Shown: positions 1 to 9,003, counted from the stretch's first letter. The stretch is DNA of 64,000 nucleotides from Fratercula arctica (GCA_947846985.1 CANTUZ010000025.1:6694100-6758099), one strand, 5' to 3'. The notes: generated by a model not told the origin, from the sequence alone. Numbers and translations are program-made.

Positions 1-141
1 TAAATTTTTTTCCTCTTAAGCTGTATCTCAAACACTTTGCACAAAAATTCAGTTTCTGATTGTAGACCCTTTGGAAAAGAAACAACATCCATATCATTAC
101 TTTATAAAGTTGTTTGTAGGCAGAAATGACACATGACCTTT

Positions 142-870
142 TGTCCTGGTTTGAGATAAAACAGAACCAACTTTCTGTTCAGTAATTTTACTCTTAGCTA
201 AGCCTCTTCTAACTCTCTGAAATTCACAGCATACTGTGCAGAAAACTGTTCGTTCTCAGAGTGATAAGACCTATGTTTATAGTTTATGCCAAGGAATGGT
301 ATGCAGAGAGGCTCTTGCTTATACTTATTGCTATAACAACCAAGGTCAGCTAAGTTTGTTATTTGCCCCGTTGGAGGGTCAGAAAGGGAAAAGCGTAGAG
401 GGGTCCCATCTGCAGGGAGGAGCAGACAGGACAGGTGATCCAAAACTGACCAACAGGGTATTCCATCCCATCTGCCCCATGCTCAGTATAAAAGCTGAGG
501 GATCAAAGGGTCAGGTTTTTTTTCTTCAATGGCCGATGTCCGAGGAGGACCCTGTCTGTTCATCTCCCTTTGATCCTGATCCATGGGCTCCTGACTCCAG
601 CTCTGGAATCCAGTTCCCATCTGTCACTGAGTCCAGTCTGGGACTTCCCCAGTGCCTGCCGGTGACGTCATTCTGGGAGCTTAATACGGTTTTGTATATA
701 CTGTATCTATTTCACTATTTCCTTTTTATTTTATTATTAATATTTCATTAAAGTAGGTTAGTTTCTTCTAAACTCGTAAATATCTTTATCCCTCCTCCTC
801 CTCTGCTTGGAGCAAGAGGTGGGGGAGAGCATCTGTCTTGTCATTGGCCAATTCGGCCTAAACCATGACA
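142..870 (+). mobile_element. Solo LTR with 5-bp target duplication
   Basis: The element begins TGTCCTGGTTTGAG and ends AACCATGACA. It is flanked by CCTTT on both sides (137-141 and 871-875), so both ends are certain. A TATAAAA box lies at 487-493 and an ATTAAA polyadenylation signal at 747-752, which gives the plus orientation. No internal retroviral sequence adjoins it, so the provirus has collapsed to one LTR. The open frame inside (236-751) is ordinary LTR sequence. The 5-bp duplication and TGTCCTGGTTT start match the LTR at 31392-31987, which looks like the same family. Confidence 0.93.
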
Positions 871-1474
871 CCTTTTTAACTGAAATCGGAAGGTTACCTG
901 TGTCAGATTTTATGCAGAAGACTGACTCTACGATTCTCTAGCCCATTTTATGAGTCTTACTGGTTTTGATTCTTACATTTAGGCCTCAGGCAAACAATTT
1001 ATACTATGAGCAATAAAATATTCAAAACTATTTTCTTACAGATTTATGTTCTATATCCGCAATTCAATGTCCTAACTCACCATACACACACACACACCCC
1101 CCAAGGTGCCACCCCATCTGGGTAAGCATCAGTATGTGCTATGACTTGCCTAAAGCTGTATTAATGTATGTCTGTCTTAGTTTGTTGGTCAGCTGATACA
1201 AAGCATAAGATGTATGTGTTAATGGCAGATTTTTTTTGAAACTTGTAAAAAATGCATTTACCCTTTGACACTTCACCAGTTGAACCAGACAACCTCTTGA
1301 GGTCTTGTCCAACCTGAATCATTTTGTGATTCAACATTGTTAAAATTAATTTACCTTTGGACACTTCAGGAGTTGGACTCATCCAACCTGAATTATTTTG
1401 CAGTTCAGTGCTGTTTTCAAATTTGGTTAAAATTCTCCGGCATGTTCAAATATTATTAAGTGTGTAGTGGCAGA
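871..1474. other. Flanking DNA with CA run and tandem pair
   Basis: No gene is seen. A (CA)n microsatellite lies near 1083-1097. Two imperfect tandem units occur at about 1255-1345 and 1347-1412; both start TTTACC and share a phrase like CCAACCTGAATNATTTTG. They resemble degraded CR1 3' tails, but the match is weak. Confidence 0.5.
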
Positions 1475-1887
1475 TGCCGGGTCTCTAAGTCGACTCTGAG
1501 TCATGCGGGCACAGGGAAAGATGAACACACCAATATGATGCAAGTCAATTCCAACTTTATTCAGCCTAAGTGTTACATTTATAGTATTATGCTTTCTGTT
1601 CACACGCTCTAACTCCTATTGATTGGCTGCATGCTATCTTCACGAGCTGTCCACGCGCAGGCAGCATCCTCCTGATAGGTTGAAGGTCGATTGCCACGCG
1701 TTTCTCAGTGTCTTCTAACTGGTCGTCTCTGACTGTTCACGCGGAGCAGCAGCTTTGCTTTTCACATTCCTTTCCTTGCTGATATCTCCTGGCACTTGCT
1801 TAACTGTTCTCTCAAGGCGCCTCTCATGGGTACAGCTTTGTCTCATCAAGGCCAAACAGATTCCCTACGCTACTCTCTGTCTCCACA
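1475..1887 (-). mobile_element. 3' LTR of the 1475-8997 provirus
   Basis: Read on the minus strand it starts TGTGGAGACAGAG just after a purine tract (about 1888-1910) and ends with CCCGGCA. It contains a CCAAT-type element, an ACTATAAATG TATA-like box and AATAAA (complement near 1557). It is collinear over its whole length with 8585-8997. A shorter solo relative sits at 50715-51041. Confidence 0.93.
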
Positions 1888-2053
1888 GTTCCCCCTTTTT
1901 TATTTTTTCTGCAACAAAAGCTTGATTAATCATTTTTTGCACTATTTTCTGTAAGCAGCCTAAAATACAGCACGACAAGCATTGAATGACAAAGATGACG
2001 TTTAGAAAATTTAAAACATAAGTTGCTCTATACAATCGCTCTTGAAGTGTCAT
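1865..2053 (-). pseudogene. Env transmembrane-tail remnant next to the polypurine tract
   Basis: This frame has a hydrophobic stretch (FLNVIFVIQCLSCCILGCL) followed by a basic/amphipathic tail, and runs through the polypurine tract into the LTR. It resembles the membrane anchor and tail of a retroviral TM subunit. A second, similar anchor-tail segment lies just upstream (2060-2275), so the env 3' end may be duplicated or a composite of two parents. It has no start of its own and no SU part. Confidence 0.5.
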
Positions 2054-2059
2054 ACCTAT

Positions 2060-2275
2060 GGGATTCCCCCTTTTTCTTTATTTAAAAACTGAAAAATCAG
2101 TAAAATACACATTCTGAAGCGGTACCTGATTAAACCATACTCTTCGCACCATTCTTTCTAATGCGTTTTGCAAACAGCGAAATAAGCAGGGTACAATAAG
2201 CAATATTACAAATACCACGAGCAGTACAATCAAGGTTGTCTTAATCAAAGAGGCTAGCCATCCTGTAATTCCCCA
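2060..2275 (-). pseudogene. Env membrane anchor and tail, cut off by a stop
   Basis: In the same frame as the env ORF at 2276-3400, directly after its TAA, the sequence encodes a hydrophobic helix (IVLLVVFVILLIVPCLF) and then a basic tail (CLQNALERMVRRVW). This is what the membrane anchor of a TM subunit should look like. Because it lies after the stop, it is not part of the predicted product unless the stop is read through or spliced past. Confidence 0.7.
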
Positions 2276-3400
2276 TTAAGCAAATAGTGCATCAAACCAA
2301 GATGTATTATCAGCAGAAACAGCATGAAGAATTTTAGCGTGTTCCCATATTTTTTGTACATCTTGAAGCACGTGACCTAATTCATCTACATAAGCACAGC
2401 AAGAGGTATTAATAAGAGTACACACCCCGCCTGCATGAGCAGTAAGAATATCTAGTACCTCGCGGTTTTGCCAAACAATTTCTTTCAATGACTGATTTTC
2501 GGTCTGCATTCTGAGGATAGCGTCAGCGGTTGCATTAGCAATGCTTTCCATTTCTGTAGAAATGTTAACTATTGCTTTCTCCAAGTGCGCGATGCCTAGT
2601 GAGGGGAGTAAGGCATGAACAAAACTATGATAACCTGTATTGTATCGGATTAAAGGATTATTAACTCCTCGTAGGCGTTGGGACAGCGTCCAAACGCCAC
2701 GAACAATGCCATGTAAGTCAGTATGATTAATAACTTGCAAGTCCAGAACCAACATGCCAAGAGTACAGTGACCAGTCCAATTCCCTGGTAGTTGCTTTCT
2801 CACACGCTGATCACCGCATAGCCACCAGAGCCCTGCTGGCAAGTCACAAGTGACAGTAATAGCAAAAGAGCGGTTTACTGCAGTTAGTCTGTAAAGAAAA
2901 TCTGACCATCTACTCTCTTCAACACCGTTAGTTCTGTTACTGGGACCTTGTTTTATGGGATCATAAGGATCATACTTTAGTTGAATGGGGATCCAGTTAC
3001 CATAGGATACATTAAACATTCCAAAATCAGGTGCATTCGCGGCATTCCATGATACTGCAGGACTGCCTTTTGTGTAATTGATAAAGAGAACAGTATCATT
3101 AATCGTCTGTAAAACAAAAGGATGATCTTGTAACGGACTGGACAGGTTCTTACATTGATAACTGGTGTTGAGCCAACTATATGGGTCATATTTGGACCAA
3201 TTGACAATTGGAACTCCAATAATTAGGCTGTGAAATTGATTGGCAGTACCGCAAACCCAGCAAGAAGTAAGATTAGTAACATTCACGGCTTTTTGAACCA
3301 AGGCTATAAATGCATTACCAAGAAAAACAGAAAAGGTTACAGGGGTCAGGACACACAGTACAAATGTCAACAACCAGCACATGTTGCTAAATAAATTCAC
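2276..3400 (-). CDS. env: Retroviral Env ectodomain, gamma type, no membrane anchor
   Basis: An intact 374-codon ORF. Residues 1 to about 24 form a signal peptide. CWVC at 47-50 is the isomerase-like motif of gamma-type SU. There are about 17 N-glycosylation sequons. The TM part has a heptad-like helix, an LTAHAGGVC segment like the immunosuppressive region, and C327-X6-C334-C335, the motif that bonds SU to TM. The ORF stops just before the anchor, which continues in frame after the stop. I see no furin site or clear fusion peptide near the expected boundary, and the protein is shorter than a usual Env, so it should not fuse membranes. A secreted, receptor-binding product is possible. It lies 33 bases after the Cys-rich ORF and just before the polypurine tract and 3' LTR. 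Whether it is expressed is unknown. Confidence 0.85.
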   Translation of the reverse strand: MNLFSNMCWLLTFVLCVLTPVTFSVFLGNAFIALVQKAVNVTNLTSCWVCGTANQFHSLIIGVPIVNWSKYDPYSWLNTSYQCKNLSSPLQDHPFVLQTINDTVLFINYTKGSPAVSWNAANAPDFGMFNVSYGNWIPIQLKYDPYDPIKQGPSNRTNGVEESRWSDFLYRLTAVNRSFAITVTCDLPAGLWWLCGDQRVRKQLPGNWTGHCTLGMLVLDLQVINHTDLHGIVRGVWTLSQRLRGVNNPLIRYNTGYHSFVHALLPSLGIAHLEKAIVNISTEMESIANATADAILRMQTENQSLKEIVWQNREVLDILTAHAGGVCTLINTSCCAYVDELGHVLQDVQKIWEHAKILHAVSADNTSWFDALFA

Positions 3401-3433
3401 TGTTCTAAAACTATAATGGCCCTTTCAGTTAAG

Positions 3434-3838
3434 TTACTTCCTTTTCCATGCGTATCTTTTCATACAGCAACACACAACTTTATCCCACTTTTCTTTCTTT
3501 ACTATCCACCCTCTAGGTACAAAAAGACGCTGACTACAACGAATTTCTGACAAAGGAATGTTTTCTTGTTCTAGGAACATTTCTTGGCTACACTGTCTTT
3601 CGTATCGCCAGTATCTGGCTGAATTTATTACTTCATGACCCATTACCAGTAAAATTTTCAATAAAGCAAACTTGTCCCTTTGCCTTTTAACAAAGCAACG
3701 CTCACACCTCAACCCAGCTAAACTGGCACTTCGATACCACTGAAACCCACAGTCCGGGCAATGACAGGCAACCCAAGGTTCGCATTCACCACACTCTGGA
3801 CATCTTATATCAGGAGTCCACACGAGCAGTTGAGTCAT
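3434..3838 (-). CDS. Cys-rich 134-aa accessory ORF between pol and env
   Basis: An intact ORF starting with ATG, overlapping the end of the integrase frame by 29 bases in another frame and ending 33 bases before env. Cysteines at 13, 16, 19, 25, 27, 30, 45 and 48 form CxxC pairs (CPECG, CPDCG, CERC), as in a double zinc ribbon. The rest is basic with aromatic residues, more cysteines (VVCCCMKR) and a basic end (KRYAWKRK). I know no simple betaretroviral or gammaretroviral gene at this position with this pattern. Metal binding and a nucleic-acid or regulatory role are inference. It is open while the neighbouring pol is ruined, which could be chance in a young provirus or could mean constraint. 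Confidence 0.65.
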   Translation of the reverse strand: MTQLLVWTPDIRCPECGECEPWVACHCPDCGFQWYRSASLAGLRCERCFVKRQRDKFALLKILLVMGHEVINSARYWRYERQCSQEMFLEQENIPLSEIRCSQRLFVPRGWIVKKEKWDKVVCCCMKRYAWKRK

Positions 3839-4028
3839 TTTCTGAGGGATTCTTTGTCAGCCATGGCTTCATCCACTTAGCGGGCAACCATTCGGGTGGA
3901 TCTTCCCCTGTTAAAACACAAGCATAACCCCTTCCCCACGTGATCAAGTCATGTGGGCCCAACCACTGTCCTGTCCTGAGGTCCCGCATCAGCACTTTTG
4001 CTCCAGGACCCACCCATTCCTGGGTCAC
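3810..4028 (-). pseudogene. pol: Integrase C-terminal domain fragment
   Basis: The frame has PGAKVLMRDLRTGQW, LITWGRGYACV and PEWLPAKWMKPW, the pattern of the beta-type integrase C-terminal (SH3-like) DNA-binding domain. It ends at 3810, inside the start of the Cys-rich ORF. Here it follows an RNase H fragment instead of the integrase core, so pol is rearranged. Confidence 0.75.
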
Positions 4029-4039
4029 AAGAGATTGCT

Positions 4040-4308
4040 ATCCAGAACAGTTTTAATACGCCAAACAGCAATTCATTCGTTACATTACCTAAGACAGCCT
4101 TGTCTAAACACTGTACCAGTCTGGCCACATAAGCTGAATCTGTTACAACGTTGACAGGGCCGGGGAAGTGCTGAAACAACATGGTCATCGCCCGTAGTTC
4201 TACGACTTGGGGCGATCCTTCTTGATGTTCGATCTTATGTTGCCATTGTGTTCCTTGTCTCCAAACAATGGCAGCTTTCCCAGTTTTTCCTGATCCGTCT
4301 GTGAACAC
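4040..4308 (-). pseudogene. pol: RNase H fragment, out of order
   Basis: VFTDGSGKTGKAA supplies the first RNase H aspartate, the glutamate lies in QVVELRAM, and the second aspartate in VVTDSAYVARL. The domain is cut before the final motif. In retroviral pol it should lie upstream of integrase. Here it lies between the integrase core (higher coordinates) and the integrase C-terminus (lower coordinates), so this is a recombination or deletion-plus-insertion product. Confidence 0.75.
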
Positions 4309-4324
4309 TGTGGGGCCTGTATTC

Positions 4325-4775
4325 TAGCAGACACATAAGCTAGTCTGTTTTCAGTTTTTACAGATTTTGGTACTCCCATGACTGCAATGCATTGCAACCA
4401 ATGTTGGATAACATCACGAGCCTTCTCTCCTGTATGAGCAGTAGCTACAACAAGGTGAGAAAACAAATCAACTGAAACATGTACATAGCGCAAACGTCCA
4501 AATTCCATAATGTGCATAACATTGGATTGCCAAAGTTCATCAGGTGTAAGCCCTCGCAGGTTAACCCCCGCAAATGATGGCAGAGGAGCCGGCTGCTGAC
4601 AGCACAAACGACCCTGCGAAATCAATCGTGCTAACAGTTCAATCATCGTAGTTACTGTTTTTGAAAAGGTATGTGGCAAAAATACCCACTCTAATGCAGT
4701 CAGGCTCTTTGCGAGTGTATCATCCCACTGTCCTATCAGGGCGTAAGGTTGAAAGTCTTGATATATCATAAACAA
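4325..4775 (-). pseudogene. pol: Integrase core fragment with changed catalytic positions
   Basis: The frame covers a linker (YALIGQWDDTLAKSL, LLARLISQGRLCC) and then the catalytic core (LRGLTPDELWQ, FGRLRYVHVSVDLFSHLVVATAHTGEKARDVI split across the centre, GVPKSVKTEN). The first catalytic aspartate position reads N (WQSNV) and the second reads E (KTEN). The frame then runs into RNase H sequence in another frame. It cannot encode an active integrase. RT and protease are absent. Confidence 0.75.
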
Positions 4776-4844
4776 ATCTGCAATGTGCTGTAATGCCTTC
4801 TGAGCTGTTGGGGCTAATGAACGTGGAACCTACAGGGGAGGGGG

Positions 4845-5033
4845 GTGGGCAGACACAGCACTTCAGGTCGTCCCCTGTATCTTCAAAGTGCGCTCATGTC
4901 TCTTCCCCTCTCTCTGACCCGAGACAGCCCCCTTATATCCTGCCCCGGATTGAGGGGAAAAGTACAGGCTAGAGTCGCTACATACGTGGCCAGCGCATGC
5001 AGCGAGCCTCACCAGACTCATGATCCAGCTTTG
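4845..5033 (-). promoter_or_regulatory. Possible short LTR fragment with TATA box
   Basis: On the minus strand this segment has GGATATAAGGGGGCTG, a good TATA box followed by a GC-rich start region. It lies just after the alpha-type env fragment, where a 3' LTR would be. I cannot fix TG...CA ends or a target duplication. It could be the U3/R part of an alpharetrovirus-like LTR carried in with that env fragment. Confidence 0.35.
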
Positions 5034-5690
5034 CTAACCACGGATGTCTGATACCTGACTACCTTGTACTCCCTTCTTGTTATCTTCTTCTTTGAAAGTT
5101 AGATTCTCATGGATACACATATAGCTTTTCAGCAACAGTACTGAGTCCCTTTTTCCCAACCTGTATACTGGGTTTGGTTCAACTAGTAATTCTCCGTCGT
5201 GTCTCACTCGAACCATCCTCTATTATCCCTTACACATGCCACCCCGTGGCCCATAGTTGGGACACAACGATATTCTACAACTTGTACAAGGGTATGATGC
5301 AAATCGGCATCTACAACTGATCGTATAATGCTTATTAAACACGGCAAACAGCATACTAAACATAACAGACAGATTCCTTCCACACAGGCAATGAGTATAA
5401 TTTCCTTCAACCAACCCCACCCCCAAGTCCATCCAGCAAAGAGATTTCACCCAGTGGTCTCCACAAGTTGCTGGCTCGGTCGGTGCAGTTCTTGCAACTG
5501 GGCATGGAGCGGTCACTTAGATTCATACAACACAGTCCTTTAAAATCTTGACAACCGTGTCCGTGAGCTAAAAGCAAAAAATCAATAGCAGCTCTGTTTT
5601 GCAGCGTTGCATGTTGAATACTATCTACATCTAGCAATAACTCAGAAACAGCTGTACTAGTAGCATTACTAAACTTATCCCTGGCAGCGA
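5034..5690 (-). pseudogene. env: Alpharetrovirus-like Env TM fragment
   Basis: The frame starts inside the TM subunit: a heptad region (STAVSELLLDVDSIQ), LQNRAAIDFLLLAHGHGC, then C-X6-C-C (CQDFKGLCC). This closely resembles the avian leukosis-type TM. A frame change near 5410 leads to a membrane anchor (ILIACVEGICLLCLVCCLPC) and tail ending at 5034. SU is absent; its place is taken by a cut LTR of another family (5690-5992). It is a foreign insert in a provirus whose own env is of another type (2276-3400). Confidence 0.7.
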
Positions 5691-5992
5691 GAGAGTCCTT
5701 GTTATCAAGAATCCTTGGCAGTGAAAGAGTCCTTGTTAGCAAGAGCGCATGCGGACTCCCTGTTCTTGCTGGTACTGTGCTTTGATCTTCTTCCACAACA
5801 GGCCAAGATTCTCAAGCAGCTAGATAAGGTGTCCCTGAGTCCATTACAGACTGATGTCATCTAAGTGTTTTTCTTGCAAGCACCTGAGACTGAATAACAA
5901 TTAGTGTGATAGATGTGTTTTCCAGCACCCAGGTGCGAGTCCCTTGAGCGTATTAACAATCCTCCTTGCTGATCTTCTGTTGCTTTCCCATA
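5690..5992 (-). mobile_element. Truncated family-X LTR
   Basis: Read on the minus strand it begins TATGGGAAAGC after a purine tract (5993-6009, GAGCAGGGGGGTGGAA) and matches the first ~300 bases of the complete 500-bp LTR at 49316-49815. It stops near 5690, where the alpha-type env fragment begins. Other copies of this family are at 26734-27190, 29150-29416 and 40444-40710. Confidence 0.75.
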
Positions 5993-6160
5993 TTCCACCC
6001 CCCTGCTCAAGAGACTGCTTCTGCTGGGGTTCATTTAGTCTTGCAGGGTATAACACAGAGTAATTTACAAAGGCGTGCAATAACATATATACATATAGGA
6101 AAAAAAAAAAACAAACCCAAAACATATCTCTACAGTACTGCTTGAATCAGGTGTCCTATT
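5993..6160 (-). other. Family-X polypurine tract and env 3' end
   Basis: From the polypurine tract up to about 6160 the sequence is collinear with 27191-27350, the env 3' end and polypurine tract of the other family-X copy. It shares blocks such as CATATCTCTACA / ATATCTCTACA and GAATCAGGTGTCC. So a family-X 3' end was joined into the 1475-8997 provirus. Confidence 0.6.
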
Positions 6161-6786
6161 TCTCTTTTTCTGCCGCTTTCTCGTAGCACGTATGGCATAC
6201 TTTTGTGCTAATGCGGCACATTTCCCTTCTAATTGTTCCCCTTTTTTTTTCTTTTTTTCTTTTTTCTTTTTTTTTCTCTTCCCCCCCCCATCACTTACAG
6301 CTGACATAAAAGTCTGCCTTGCAACAAGAGCTCACCCTTAAGTTTCTCATTTTCCTACAGAGCATCCTATAGATTTTAGCTTAACTCCTTTTCCCAATCA
6401 ACCATGATCTTATAGGCAAACAACAAACAACCAGCCATACGCCCTGCATGGGTAAGCCGTTCCCGAGAGCGTAAGCATGTCGGCTAGCAAAAACTCCCCC
6501 AATATTTCAGGACTTCCATTGGTTCTACGGCCCATCATGGTCTATCTACCTGGGGTGCGCTCGCCTTACATCTAAACATTGTGTATATACAAACTTCTTC
6601 GCTTGACAGTGTGTCAGCCCTAGTCATGTATGAGAACAGTACCACACTGGGCAGAACACCTGCTCAAGCGGAGTCACCAAATGACACTGCACACAACAAC
6701 AAACAAACAGTAGCACAGATGCTGATCAGCAGGCATAAGCTGGCACCCACACACACTTACACAGCAGACATACAAAAACACTGCTT
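6161..6786 (-). other. Unassigned provirus interior with long polypyrimidine tract
   Basis: No domain is recognised. A lysine/arginine-rich frame covers about 6065-6307. The plus strand has a nearly pure pyrimidine tract at about 6236-6290. The segment lies between the gag remnant and the family-X 3' end, so it may be worn gag-pol sequence or a recombination seam. Confidence 0.4.
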
Positions 6787-7479
6787 CTATCTCAGGGAGA
6801 CGGCTGGGGAGGGGAGGGGGTGAGGCGGGCAGCGGCGGGTGCGAAGCGGCTCTGGCTCCGTCCTTCTCCCCCGACATTCTGACAATACACTGCAATACCC
6901 CGATTCCGGCTGTGCACGTATAAGCAGTTGAGAAGGAGGAACAGACACGATACCTGGCGCAAATGGAGGAGGGTTAAGAATGGAGGAGCGCGATAATGAC
7001 TTTCGTCTCTGTTGCTGTAAAATCTCCTCCCCAGTTGGAGCAGATACAGCCATAGCTTTAATCAGGGTTAAAGATGGACATAAATCAGGTTCAGTCTCTG
7101 GATTTATTGGGCCAGGATCAAAGGGATCTTCTGGCTCTTCGCCTCCTGAATTCTGCTTTTGGTAATGTTTTTCAGAATTGGGAATTTGAGCATATTTAGG
7201 CTGAGGGTCTGCAACTGGGGGTGTCATTTCAAAAGACTGAGGTTCCTCTGGGGGAGCTTGTGGTGCCCCTCCAGCAACCCCTTGCAGGGCTTGCGTTGCG
7301 GGATGCAGTGTTCGTATGGCAGTGTATACAGTTCGCCAAGTAACTATTATTCCTTCTGGCAAGGACAAGTGCAGCGTCTCCCGTGTTTGCAATTCCTCCC
7401 CCACTTTTAGCCACTGAGCCAAATCATAGGACCACCCTTCAGGGAACCATAAGCAATAATCACGTATCCATACAAGCAA
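6787..7479 (-). pseudogene. gag: Gag remnant, matrix and proline-rich part
   Basis: The frame opens with WFPEGWSYDLAQWLKVGEEL, which resembles the beta-type matrix pattern, and goes on through proline- and glutamate-rich sequence (APPEEPQSFEMTPPV, PEDPFDPGPINPE). No capsid major homology region or zinc knuckles are seen. It lies in another frame from the gag segment upstream (7511-8422), so gag is frameshifted. The assignment to beta type is from pattern only. Confidence 0.6.
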
Positions 7480-7510
7480 AAAATTTCCGAGTCAAATACT
7501 CATTCGCATC

Positions 7511-8422
7511 CTATGAACCCATCTTCGCTTCTTCTAACATAGTACAAATCCATCTCCTCACTTTCTGTTCTTTAACACTATCTCCCTTTTCTGATACATT
7601 ACACTGTTGCATATCCCCAGACTCGTCCGCTGCTGCCCCAGATGGATCACCCGTTCCCAGACTCCCACACACCCTCTCCTCAGCTGCCTGCAAACCCTCC
7701 TTGATAACCTCATGAGCCTTTTTATAAGCAGCCCGTATCGCACCCGCTTTCGAACCCTTATCAAGTCTCTGCATTTCCATGAGCAATTGCTGCATAGTGT
7801 TCTGTTGTTCGCGGAGAGCGTCACGGAGCTCCGCAGTATCTTTAGGTGGACAGACGGTTTTTGGACGAACATCCTTGGAGGATGATGATGTTTCCATAGG
7901 CTGAGGAGAGTCGGGAGGAACCTGCGTGGATGACTCCGGTAGACCAGAGTACGGTGGAGCGGTCGGTTGTGGAGGCGTGAGAGGTGGCGGCGGTGGCGGC
8001 GAAAATGTCCATTCATCAGACGCCCCCCAGAACTCCTTTTCTGACTGCTTTATTACAGGAAATGCATCTGGCATCGAGCTGGTTTCGTCTTCGCCCGCCG
8101 CGTCTAAAACTCGCCGAGCTGCTGCCGCGATAACCGCTGACCCATGCATGCCTGCAATCAGTCCCTTCACCTGTCGATAAGTGCCTGCCAGGTTCCGGGC
8201 TTCCTTATTCTCTGACTGCACTGCTTCCCACATTTCCACTCCAATTTGAGTCCATGTTGAAAGGTCAAACAACTGAGTCGGATCTCTGAGCAATCCTCGT
8301 CATCGGCACCAAGATAACAGTGCCAGTAAAGCACCCTCACTGAGGTTTTCCCCGGCATTTTTTGCCAGCTGCAGCAAACTCTCAACTGCTGCCTTCTCCA
8401 CTGCTGATACAGCCGAACCCAT
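7511..8422 (-). pseudogene. gag: Gag N-terminal part with in-frame stop
   Basis: The first ATG after the primer site is at 8422 and gives MGSAVSAVEKAAVE. Glycine at position 2 with serine at 6 fits an N-myristoylation signal for membrane targeting of Gag. An in-frame TGA lies at 8300-8302. After it the frame stays open to 7511 (260 codons), with a run of prolines (SPPPPPPLTPPQPTAPPY) of the kind that holds late-domain motifs, then a helical region (LREQQNTMQQLLMEMQRL). It lacks capsid and nucleocapsid. Confidence 0.7.
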
Positions 8423-8564
8423 ACTACCGATCCCACTCTAGGTGGCTCCCACTTTCCGTGGCTTTGCGGATCCACTCCTGCCTCTCTCGGGCAGCCTGGC
8501 TTACCTTGGTGCCGGCGGTAGTATCCCCGCGTTTCTTGCTCCGGCCTTCGGTCCAACAATGGAG

Positions 8565-8582
8565 ATCACGTCGGGGTCACCA
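8565..8582 (-). promoter_or_regulatory. Primer binding site, tRNA-Trp type
   Basis: On the minus strand, two bases after the 5' LTR, lies TGGTGACCCCGACGTGAT, complementary to the 3' end of tRNA-Trp, the primer used by avian leukosis/sarcoma viruses. All 18 bases fit. It marks 8585-8997 as the 5' LTR and fixes the direction of the provirus. Confidence 0.9.
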
Positions 8583-8584
8583 TT

Positions 8585-8997
8585 TGCTGGGTCTCTAAGT
8601 CGACTCTGAGTCATGCGGGCAACGGGAAAGATGAACACACCAATATGATGCAAGTCAATTCCAACTTTATTCAGCCTAAGTGTTACATTTATAGTATTAT
8701 GCTTTCTGTTCACACGCTCTAACTCCTATTGATTGGCTGCATGCTATCTTCACGAGCTGTCCACGCGCAGGCAGCATCCTCCTGATAGGTTGAAGGTCGA
8801 TTGCCACGCGTTTCTCAGTGTCTTCTAACTGGTCGTCTCTGACTGTTCACGCGGAGCAGCAGCTTTGCTTTTCACATTCCTTTCCTTGCTGATATCTCCT
8901 GGCGCTTGCTTAACTGTTCTCTCAAGGCGCCTCTCACGGGTACAGCTTTGTCTCATCAAGGCCAAACAGATTCCCTACGCTACTCTCTATCTCCACA
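8585..8997 (-). mobile_element. 5' LTR of the 1475-8997 provirus
   Basis: It is collinear with 1475-1887 over 413 bases with six differences. Its outer end (TCTCCACA on the plus strand) is followed by the duplication GGCAGA at 8998-9003, and its inner end by the primer site. The same CCAAT, TATA-like and AATAAA elements are present, so the promoter may still be functional. Confidence 0.93.
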
Positions 8998-9003
8998 GGC
9001 AGA

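Larger units (their letters stand above)
1475..8997 (-). mobile_element. Endogenous provirus with paired LTRs (beta-like gag, gamma-type env)
   Basis: Two 413-bp LTRs bound a 6.7-kb interior read on the minus strand, flanked by the 6-bp duplication GGCAGA (1469-1474 and 8998-9003). I count six substitutions between the LTRs (about 98.5% identity), so the insertion is fairly recent. The order along the minus strand is LTR, tRNA-Trp primer site, gag, a foreign patch with another family's LTR and an alpha-type env fragment, a scrambled pol remnant, a Cys-rich ORF, env, polypurine tract, LTR. The 6-bp duplication is typical of alpha- and betaretroviruses. RT is missing, so the copy cannot move by itself. 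Confidence 0.93.

Noticed and set aside
236..751. 171-codon open frame on the plus strand
   Set aside because: It lies wholly in the solo LTR and covers its TATA box and polyadenylation region; no protein domain.
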